Shown in pieces: positions 58,099-64,000 of a stretch of DNA of 64,000 nucleotides; positions within the stretch are counted from its first letter, which is position 1; each line of letters begins with the position of its first letter. A program made the translations under genes and the position numbers. This stretch comes from Aeromicrobium choanae (GTDB taxonomy: Bacteria; Actinomycetota; Actinomycetes; Propionibacteriales; Nocardioidaceae). The stretch is taken from assembly GCF_900167475.1 (NCBI RefSeq), contig NZ_LT796768.1:2418001-2482000 (forward strand), in the 5' to 3' direction. The notes under the pieces are model-generated. The model saw nothing but the letters and a program-made list of their open reading frames with translations, was not told the DNA's origin and made no database searches.

Positions 58099-59805
58099 TC
58101 ACTCGGGTGCAGCGAAGTGCTGGAAGTCGGGCTCGGGCCAGCGCCCGCCCCACGTCCAGCCGATCCGCTCGAACGCGTTCACGACCACGTCGCCGTCGTG
58201 GATGACGCCGGGCGCGGTCTCGGCACCGGGGGAGCGGTCGACGCCGGCGAACGGTGCCCCGGCGCGCGGCAGGATCTGGCCGTCCGTGACGTACGGGTTC
58301 TGCACGGGGTTGAGGTCCACGGCGTCGCCGAACGCATGACGCGACCAGTTCGGCTGCCCCAGCACGCGCCGGCAGTTGAAGCCCGACGTGTTGTTGGCGG
58401 CCATCGAAGCGTCGTCGTCACCGCCGTAGTCGCTCACGAGGCGCATCCGCTCGATGGGCCACCGCGCTTCGTAGAGCTCGCGGAAGACCGTGAGGAGGTC
58501 GTTCGCGTGGTCGACGTGCACGGCCAGCTCGCCCTCGCGTGCCCGGCCGTCGAAGCCCACGTGCGTGACCCGCAGGTAGCGCAGGGAGGCCAGCGGGACC
58601 GGGCACATGGCCGGGTCGTGGCTGCTCGCCATCCGGCTGGCGAGCGCGGCCCCGATCGGCTCGACGGAGCCCTCGAACGGTGGCAGCTCCGTGCCCGCCT
58701 CGACGGTGTCCTCGGCGCCCACGGGCCTGAGGCTCGTGCAGGCGCGGTGTGCCTGCCAGCGCTCCTGCGCGGCGGTCGCGGCCGCTCCCCGCAGCGCGCG
58801 GGCCGGCGCTCCCCGCTCCGGCATGAGCCCGGGCACCCACTCCTCGCCGACCAGCTCGTCGCCCCGGAACCGCAGTCTCAGGACGCCCGTGTCGGCGTTC
58901 CTGCCGTGGTACCAGTGGAAGTTCCCGAGCCCGTAGCTCACGTAGGTGTCGCCGAGGAGGCCGCTGCCGAGGAGCGTGTGCGAGTGGGAGCCCGCGACGA
59001 CGTCGGCTCCGGCGTCGGCCAGTGACTTCGCCAGCGTCACCTGGTCCTCGGTTGCGCACGTCGCGCCCTCGGCGCCCCAGTGCAGCTGGACCACCACCAG
59101 GTCAGCACGCTCGGCCGCGGCGCGGACCTCGGCCAGCAGCCGGTCGGTGCGCGGCACGCGCGCCGCGGCGATGCCGCCCCACGTCGGCCCGGCCGCCCAG
59201 ATCGGGTCGCGGCTCTCGCGGGTGGACGCGTCCGCCGCGAGCACGGCGACGGCGATCCCCTTCACCTCGAACTCCTGCGCGCGGAAGGCCTCGTCGGCGT
59301 CCCGGCCGACGCCGACCACCCGGACGGGACCGCGTCGGCCGGCGCGCAGGGCATCGCGGACGCCCACCCCTCCGTAGTCGCCGGCGTGGTTGTTCGCCAG
59401 CGACACGACGTCGACGCCGGACCGGGCGAGCACGTCGAGAGCCGCCGGAGGGGTGCGGAACCAGTAGCGGGCCGACGGGGTCTCCAGCTCCTTGCGAGCG
59501 CGGGAGCCCCGGGCGGTCAGCGCGCTCTCGAGGTTGACGATCGCCAGGTCCGCCTCGCGGAGCGCGGCCGACAGGGGACCGAGCGTGCTGCCGGGCTGGG
59601 TGACGAGCCGGGCGAGGCGACCCTCGAAGTGGACGTCGCCGGCGAACGCCAGCGTCACCTCGGGCCGGGGGAGGGTGTCCGCCTCCTCCGCGAAGAGCGT
59701 GTCGCGCACCGCCGCGCCCTCGTCGGACGTGGAGGTCAGCCACGCCGCCAGCGAGGCCGCGACGAGCAGCGCCAGCGCGATGGCGGGCAGCGGCTCACGG
59801 CGCAC
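58099..59805 (-). CDS. CapA-like domain fused to an M15-type D-Ala-D-Ala peptidase
   Basis: A 568-residue exported protein with an N-terminal signal anchor (ALALLVAASLAAWL). Residues ~45-330 are a CapA/PGA_cap metallophosphatase-like domain (AFAGDVHFEGRL, LVNLESALT-like AIVNLES, VDVVSLANNHAGDYG, VVVQLHWGAEG, VVAGSHSHTLLG). Residues ~410-568 are an M15/VanY-like DD-peptidase domain with SRHAFGDAVDLNPVQNP (His and Asp zinc ligands) and DFQHFA (last His). Both sets of metal ligands look complete. The GTG start has GGGAGG upstream. It should act on envelope polymers and peptidoglycan outside the membrane. Confidence 0.82.
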   Translation of the reverse strand: MRREPLPAIALALLVAASLAAWLTSTSDEGAAVRDTLFAEEADTLPRPEVTLAFAGDVHFEGRLARLVTQPGSTLGPLSAALREADLAIVNLESALTARGSRARKELETPSARYWFRTPPAALDVLARSGVDVVSLANNHAGDYGGVGVRDALRAGRRGPVRVVGVGRDADEAFRAQEFEVKGIAVAVLAADASTRESRDPIWAAGPTWGGIAAARVPRTDRLLAEVRAAAERADLVVVQLHWGAEGATCATEDQVTLAKSLADAGADVVAGSHSHTLLGSGLLGDTYVSYGLGNFHWYHGRNADTGVLRLRFRGDELVGEEWVPGLMPERGAPARALRGAAATAAQERWQAHRACTSLRPVGAEDTVEAGTELPPFEGSVEPIGAALASRMASSHDPAMCPVPLASLRYLRVTHVGFDGRAREGELAVHVDHANDLLTVFRELYEARWPIERMRLVSDYGGDDDASMAANNTSGFNCRRVLGQPNWSRHAFGDAVDLNPVQNPYVTDGQILPRAGAPFAGVDRSPGAETAPGVIHDGDVVVNAFERIGWTWGGRWPEPDFQHFAAPE

Positions 59806-59856
59806 GGGGCACCTCCCAGGGAAAGACCTCTCCGACCAGCATGGCACCGCAGCGAA

Positions 59857-60582
59857 TCAGGAGCCTTCGGTGATCTCCGCGAGGCCGCCGATCACGCGGG
59901 TCAGGCCCCAGTCCCACGCGCGCTGTGCGTCGAAGGGACCCTGCATGCTCTCGCCGGCGGCACGACCGACCCGCTGGGCCAGCGCGAGATCAGGACCGAG
60001 GTAGGTGGCGAGCGGCCCGGCCGCCCGCTCCCACTCCTCTGCCATGTCCACGGCGGCGGACGCCTGCGCCATGCGGGACGCCGTCGCCCGGGCGAAGTCC
60101 AGCACGAACGCGAGGGCCGCGTCGCGGTCGAGGTCGCCGAGGCCGGTGTCGTCGAACGCATGCAGCTCGTGGTCGTACTTCGCGACGGTGCCGGGACCCA
60201 GTGCCGTGCGCGGATCGTCGACGTCCAGCAGCCAGGGTCGAGCCCGCAGCAGCTCGAGGTTCGCCTCGGCGACGCGTCGCACGCGAGTGCGCCACCGCGC
60301 GCGCCCGAACGGCGAGAGCTCCATCTCGGCGTGGGCTCGGTCGGCCATCAGCACGAGGAGGTCGTCCCGGCTGTTGACGTGTGTGTAGATCGACATCGTC
60401 GTCAGCCCGAGCGACTCCGCGACCGCCCGGATCGTCACCGCCGTCAGTCCGCGCTGGTCGGCCAGGGCCAGCGCGTGGGCGACGACGTCGTTCGTCGAGT
60501 GGGTCGCACGGGGCCCGCGCCGGCGCGGCGGGGGAGCGTGCGGGCTCTCCCGCCACAGCAGGTCGATGAGGGGTCTCGGCAT
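59857..60582 (-). CDS. TetR-family transcriptional regulator
   Basis: A 241-residue TetR regulator with a TetR_C_1-like C-terminal domain. The HTH is DQRGLTAVTIRAVAESLGLTTMSIYTHVNSRDDLL. ATG 60582 begins MPRPLIDLLW; a GTG at 60627 would lie inside the operator palindrome and is disfavoured. It is divergent from a VOC gene, its probable target. Confidence 0.87.
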   Translation of the reverse strand: MPRPLIDLLWRESPHAPPPRRRGPRATHSTNDVVAHALALADQRGLTAVTIRAVAESLGLTTMSIYTHVNSRDDLLVLMADRAHAEMELSPFGRARWRTRVRRVAEANLELLRARPWLLDVDDPRTALGPGTVAKYDHELHAFDDTGLGDLDRDAALAFVLDFARATASRMAQASAAVDMAEEWERAAGPLATYLGPDLALAQRVGRAAGESMQGPFDAQRAWDWGLTRVIGGLAEITEGS

Positions 60583-60613
60583 GGGAATCGATTCGTGGTC
60601 GGACGCGTTACCT

Positions 60614-60626
60614 TGTACGTCGTACA
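60614..60626. promoter_or_regulatory. TetR operator TGTACGTCGTACA
   Basis: A perfect 13-bp palindrome round a central T, between the divergent TetR and VOC genes and over their promoters. It has the usual form of a TetR-family operator. Confidence 0.65.
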
Positions 60627-60648
60627 CAGTTTATCCCAGGAGGCACCC

Positions 60649-61029
60649 ATGAAGATCACCCAGACCGCCGTGTCGCTCAACGTCCCGGACGTCCCGGCGT
60701 CCGCGGACTTCGCCCGCGCCCACTTCGGCTACACCGAGGCGATGTCCGCCGAGGGCTTCGTCTCCCTCCAGCACCCCGACGCCGGGTCGAACCTGATCTT
60801 CCTCGCCACGGGCCTGCCCACGTTCAAGCCCGCGGAGGCGGCTGGCTCCGCGGGTGACGGGCTGCTCCTGGCCTTCGTCGTCGAGGGCCTCGACGACGAG
60901 TTCCGGCGCATCGCGGACGCCGGCGCGCGCGTGGTGACGGCGCCGGAGACCGAGCCGTGGGGCGAGCGCTACTGCCAGTTCGCCGACCCGAACGGGATCA
61001 TCTGGCAGCTCGTCGAGTGGGTCGCCTGA
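60649..61029 (+). CDS. VOC family protein (glyoxalase/bleomycin-resistance fold)
   Basis: A 126-residue vicinal-oxygen-chelate protein. It has the paired beta-alpha-beta-beta-beta pattern with TAVSLNVPDVPASADFARAH in the first half and YCQFADPNGIIWQLVEW in the second. Metal-ligand positions are partly present, so it could be an enzyme (glyoxalase or dioxygenase type) or a small-molecule binder. GGAGG lies 6 nt before the ATG. It is probably repressed by the divergent TetR. Confidence 0.87.
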   Translation: MKITQTAVSLNVPDVPASADFARAHFGYTEAMSAEGFVSLQHPDAGSNLIFLATGLPTFKPAEAAGSAGDGLLLAFVVEGLDDEFRRIADAGARVVTAPETEPWGERYCQFADPNGIIWQLVEWVA

Positions 61030-61050
61030 CGGCGCTCGCCCACGCCCGGT

Positions 61051-62268
61051 TCAGGCCCTGGCGGAGGAGCGGCGGCGCAGCTCCAGACGCGCGATGCTGC
61101 GCTTGTGGACCTCGTCGGGGCCGTCGGCGAGACGCAGGGCGCGCTGGTGGGCGTAGTAGGTCGCCAGCGGGAAGTCGTTCGTCACGCCGGCACCACCGTG
61201 GACCTGGATCGCCCGGTCGATGATCTTGAGCGCCATCTCGGGTGCCTTGACCTTGATTGCGGCGATCTCGGTGCGGGCCTGCTTGTTGCCGACGGTGTCC
61301 ATCAGCCACGCCGTCTTCAGCACGAGCAGCCGGGTGGCCTCGATCTCGATGCGGGCCTCGGCGATCCAGTCCTGGATGTTCGCGCGCTCGGCGAGGGGCT
61401 GGCCGAAGGTCACGCGGGACTGTGCCCGGTCGATCATCAGGTCCAGCGCCCGCTCGGCCATGCCGATCGAGCGCATGCAGTGGTGGATCCGGCCCGGGCC
61501 GAGGCGGGACTGGGCGATCATGAAGCCGTCGCCCTCGCCGGCCAGCAGGGCGGTCTTGGGGACGCGAACGTCCTCGAACAGGACCTCGGCGTGGCCCTCG
61601 CGGTCGAGGTAGCCGAAGACCGGCAGGCCACGCACGATCGTGATGCCCGGCGTGTCCTTCGGGACGACCATCATCGACTGCTGGCGGTGGGTGGCCGCGT
61701 CGACGTTGGTCTTGCCCATGACGATGAACACCTCGCAGTTGGCGTGCAGCGCGTTCGAGGCGAACCACTTGCGGCCGTTGAGGACGTACTCGTCGCCGTC
61801 GGCCACCATCGCGAGCTCGACGTTCGTGGCGTCGGAGCTGGCGACGGCCGGCTCGGTCATGCAGAAGGCCGACGCCATCTCCCCGGCCAGCAGCGGCTCG
61901 AGGTACTTCTCCTGGTGCTCCTCGGTGCCGAAGAGGGTCAGGATCTCCATGTTCCCGGTGTCCGGGGCGTTGCAGTTGATCGCCTCGGGCGCGATCTCGG
62001 GACTGCGACCGGTGATCTCGGCCAGGTGTGCGTACTGCACGTTGGTCAGGCCGGCGCCTCGGTCCCCGTGCGGGAGGAAGAGGTTCCACAGACCCTGGTC
62101 CTTCGCGACCTTCTTCAGGGACTCGAGGATCGGCGGGTGGAAGTTCGGGTCGCCGGACTCGTCCATCTCGCGGCGGTAGACCGGCTCGGCCGGGTAGACG
62201 TGCTCGTCCATGAAGGCGGTGAGTCGCGCGACGTACTCGCGCGTGGTGCTGTCGGGGGTGAAGTCCAT
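61051..62268 (-). CDS. acyl-CoA dehydrogenase (ACAD10/11-like)
   Basis: A 405-residue FAD enzyme. The FAD/substrate motif is [15 protein letters not shown], with [16 protein letters not shown] and [14 protein letters not shown] in the helical domain. The C-terminus has [17 protein letters not shown] in place of the EGTSxIQ seen in the enzyme at the window start, which is characteristic of the ACAD10/11-like branch. That suggests long or branched acyl substrates. ATG 62268 gives the normal family length; longer frames are not conserved. Confidence 0.9.
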   Translation of the reverse strand: MDFTPDSTTREYVARLTAFMDEHVYPAEPVYRREMDESGDPNFHPPILESLKKVAKDQGLWNLFLPHGDRGAGLTNVQYAHLAEITGRSPEIAPEAINCNAPDTGNMEILTLFGTEEHQEKYLEPLLAGEMASAFCMTEPAVASSDATNVELAMVADGDEYVLNGRKWFASNALHANCEVFIVMGKTNVDAATHRQQSMMVVPKDTPGITIVRGLPVFGYLDREGHAEVLFEDVRVPKTALLAGEGDGFMIAQSRLGPGRIHHCMRSIGMAERALDLMIDRAQSRVTFGQPLAERANIQDWIAEARIEIEATRLLVLKTAWLMDTVGNKQARTEIAAIKVKAPEMALKIIDRAIQVHGGAGVTNDFPLATYYAHQRALRLADGPDEVHKRSIARLELRRRSSARA

Positions 62269-62291
62269 GGTCTCGTTCCTTGAAGTGGTGG

Positions 62292-62531
62292 TCAGCGCGT
62301 GGGGAGGATCGCCCGCGCGCACGGGCGGCAGGAGGCCTCGAGCGCGGGTGCGAAGCCCACGTCCCAGAAGAGCTCCCAGTCCATCGCCGGGGCTCCGCAG
62401 GCGCTCTCGGCGGAGCCGAGTCGTCGCGCGTGATGCGTTCCGTACGGCACGCGGGCCGTCCTGCCGTCCCAGGTGCCCCACGTCCCGCGCGGTGCGCTGG
62501 CGAAGTAGTCCATGTGGGGCCGGCCTCTCAT
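62292..62531 (-). CDS. small Trp- and Cys-containing protein, unknown
   Basis: A 79-residue (or 73 from ATG 62513) hypothetical protein. It has four Trp ([20 protein letters not shown]) and three Cys, one in ESACGAP and a terminal CRPC pair. The Trp/Cys pattern looks conserved-protein-like rather than a shadow frame, but I do not recognise a family with certainty. There is no good ribosome-binding site. It lies between the acyl-CoA dehydrogenase and the substrate-binding protein on the same strand. Confidence 0.5.
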   Translation of the reverse strand: MRGRPHMDYFASAPRGTWGTWDGRTARVPYGTHHARRLGSAESACGAPAMDWELFWDVGFAPALEASCRPCARAILPTR

Positions 62532-62594
62532 GACGGGGTGCTGCGGGGCGTGAAGAAGGGTCGGCGGCCACCGGGCCGCCGACCCCTCACGTCG

Positions 62595-63701
62595 TCAGTT
62601 CTCCTGCGCGAAGTCCGCGACGATGTCCTCGTACTTGACCTGGCCTTCCTTCAGCAGGCCGATGCGCACCGCGATCGCCGCCATGCGGTCGAACGCGTCG
62701 CGGCTCATGCGCCACTCCGGGTCGGCCTTGGTGATGACGTTCTTCGACCAGTCGTCCACGTAGGCGGCGCTCAGGTCGGCGGCCTTCCCGTCGAACGTGT
62801 TCTTGTTGAGGAACGCGGCGGCGTCGTCGGGACGCGCGAGCATCTCGTCCTTGATCGTCGTCTGCAGGGCGAGGTAGTTCTCCACGGCCTTCGGGTTCTT
62901 CTTGAGGAAGTCCTCACGCACGACCAGCGGTCCCACCTCCTGGCCGCTGAGGATCTCGGGCGAGGCCGTGTCGGAGTACTCGACGTAGATCGAGCCGCCG
63001 GCCGCCGCTTCCAGCATGCGGCTCGAGGCCCACGTCTGGCTGACGACGGCGTCGACTCGCTTCGCCTTCAGCTGGGCGATCATCGGCGGCATCTGGCCGA
63101 CGGCGAGGCGGGTGACGGAGTCCTTGTCGACGCCGGCCTCCTCGAGCGCGAGGGTGAGCTCCGTGTCGGCTCCCGCTCCGATGGCGGTGACGCCGATCGT
63201 CTTGCCCTCGAGGGCCTTCATCTTCTCCTCGAACGGAGCGTCGGCACCCGGGCCGTCGAAGCCCTCGCGCGTGATGATCGCGTAGGTCACGGTGGGCATC
63301 CGCATGCCGACGATGATCGGCCGCTTGCCCTTCTGGCCGTTGGCGAAGGAGGCCATCGTCAGCAGGGTGTCCTGCTGCATCGCGTCGATCGCGCCGGAGG
63401 CCAGCAGCTGCGATCCCTGGACGCCGTTCTGCGGGTAGATGAACTTGTCGACCTTGAGGTCGTGCTTGGCGAAGAGCTTCTCGTTGAGCGCGAACTCGTC
63501 CATGAGGTAGACGTCGCTGGGCGAGGAGGCGATCTTCATCGCGACGGGCTCGCCGTTGCCTCCGTCCGCGGCCTCGCCGGACGAGCCGCAGGCGGCGAGC
63601 AGCAGGCCCATCGCGACGACTGCCGACGTGGCCTGGACGACCGTGCGACGGGGGTGGCGGGACCGGCTGCGGGTGACTCTTCCGGCGGTGATGCGGAACA
63701 T
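62595..63701 (-). CDS. ABC transporter substrate-binding lipoprotein (SsuA/TauA-like)
   Basis: A 368-residue periplasmic-binding-type lipoprotein. The N-terminus is basic (RSRSRHPRRTVV), followed by a hydrophobic segment and the lipobox LLAACGSSG. The mature part has the NMT1/SsuA pattern (QGSQLLASGAIDAMQQDT, GKTIGVTAIGAGADTELT, AQLKAKRVDAVVS). The ligand may be a sulfonate, a nitrogen compound or a pyrimidine-like solute. No permease or ATPase is inside the window; they may lie beyond its left-hand partner genes. AAGGAG precedes the ATG. Confidence 0.9.
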   Translation of the reverse strand: MFRITAGRVTRSRSRHPRRTVVQATSAVVAMGLLLAACGSSGEAADGGNGEPVAMKIASSPSDVYLMDEFALNEKLFAKHDLKVDKFIYPQNGVQGSQLLASGAIDAMQQDTLLTMASFANGQKGKRPIIVGMRMPTVTYAIITREGFDGPGADAPFEEKMKALEGKTIGVTAIGAGADTELTLALEEAGVDKDSVTRLAVGQMPPMIAQLKAKRVDAVVSQTWASSRMLEAAAGGSIYVEYSDTASPEILSGQEVGPLVVREDFLKKNPKAVENYLALQTTIKDEMLARPDDAAAFLNKNTFDGKAADLSAAYVDDWSKNVITKADPEWRMSRDAFDRMAAIAVRIGLLKEGQVKYEDIVADFAQEN

Positions 63702-63763
63702 GTGCTCTCCTTGGCTTCTGACCCCGGGGGGACCAGGTCGTGGGGTGGTGCTGGGGCGAAGCA

Positions 63764-63779
63764 AGTGACGTGGATCACT
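63764..63779. promoter_or_regulatory. Crp/GlxR-like site AGTGA-N6-TCACT
   Basis: A perfect 5+5 inverted repeat, GTGA (63765-63768) and TCAC (63775-63778) six nt apart, upstream of the substrate-binding protein gene. It matches the core of actinobacterial Crp/GlxR sites (TGTGAnnnnnnTCACA) except at the outer bases. Confidence 0.45.
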
Positions 63780-63834
63780 CTTTTCGATACCGCGAGTGTG
63801 GTGCGATTTTCTCTGTCAAGTCAATGAAAATCGG

Positions 63835-63853
63835 GCCTATCACCCTGATAGGC
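63835..63853 (-). terminator. terminator of the P450-like gene
   Basis: A perfect 8-bp stem (GCCTATCA at 63835-63842, TGATAGGC at 63846-63853) with a 3-nt loop, 8 nt past the stop codon read on the minus strand. It is followed on that strand by ATTTTC, a weak T-run. Confidence 0.65.
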
Positions 63854-63861
63854 AAGCGGGT

Positions 63862-64000
63862 TCACGACAGATGCAGGCGCAGGGGGATCGAGCCCCATCC
63901 GCGCAGCGTGTTGTTGTGCTGACGCGTCGGGGGCGCGGCCAGTTCGATGCGGTCGACCCGCTCGAGGAGGACGTTCAGCAGCGACTCGGCCTGGAGCCGG
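63862..64000 (-). CDS. cytochrome P450-like protein, 3' end only
   Basis: Only the last 45 codons are inside the window. They read LERVDRIELA, then PTRQHNNTLRGWGSIPLR and a Leu-His-Leu-Ser end, which resembles the C-terminal strands of actinobacterial cytochrome P450 proteins. The haem Cys and other diagnostic motifs lie outside, so the family is suggested only. A terminator hairpin follows the stop. Confidence 0.55.
   Translation of the reverse strand, partial: RLQAESLLNVLLERVDRIELAAPPTRQHNNTLRGWGSIPLRLHLS

Overview
The window is about 64 kb of very GC-rich, densely coded actinobacterial chromosome. Third codon positions are almost all G or C and GTG starts are common. A mycoredoxin, an AdnAB resection nuclease and several actinobacteria-only families (DUF3107, PPA1309, DUF5679, UPF0182) agree with that. 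The gene repertoire resembles Nocardioidaceae (an Aeromicrobium- or Nocardioides-like organism), but no rRNA or other definitive marker is present, so the genus is an inference.

Positions 1-7.9 kb hold general metabolism: the 3' part of an acyl-CoA dehydrogenase, a stress-type membrane protein, a secreted endonuclease/phosphatase-fold protein, a double hot-dog hydratase, a histidine phosphatase, a PHP phosphoesterase, a membrane protein with its own small regulator behind a large palindrome, a hydrolase and an SDR. Positions 7.9-34.8 kb form the conserved core. ParA, L,D-transpeptidase, DEAD helicase, MiaE-like protein, DUF3107, TetR, MoeZ, an alkyltransferase-like protein, AdnA, AdnB, NudC, mycoredoxin, UvrD2, an ABC1 kinase, a cyclodehydratase-like protein, a zincin, a Lon-like PDZ protease and UPF0182 follow the order I recall for Mycobacterium tuberculosis Rv3193c-Rv3213c. 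The core joins double-strand-break resection, alkyl-damage recognition, redox maintenance and envelope proteolysis. A vapBC toxin-antitoxin pair sits inside it, and a DnaA-box cluster lies at 27.6-27.8 kb.

Positions 34.8-41.5 kb carry a YbaK deacylase, a PoxB-like pyruvate oxidase and a LysR regulator divergent from PutA. An initiator tRNA-fMet with promoter and terminator follows at 41.57 kb. Right after it lies a decayed accessory stretch (41.7-47.3 kb): a remnant of a P1B-type metal ATPase, an SDR, an aldo/keto reductase with its XRE regulator, an MFS exporter reduced to its C-terminus, a DUF2255 protein, a frameshifted aldo/keto reductase and a Tat/lipoprotein flavodoxin.

Positions 47.3-64 kb hold fused isobutyryl-CoA mutase IcmF behind a double operator, a FUSC-type membrane protein, a thioesterase, TetR, MarR and XRE regulators with visible operators, an MFS exporter, alanine dehydrogenase, a CapA/M15 peptidase fusion, a VOC protein, a second acyl-CoA dehydrogenase, a substrate-binding lipoprotein and the 3' end of what looks like a cytochrome P450. 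Many genes start 6-7 nt after a TAnnnT hexamer and look leaderless; this was used to choose several start codons. No rRNA, insertion sequence, prophage or CRISPR array was seen.
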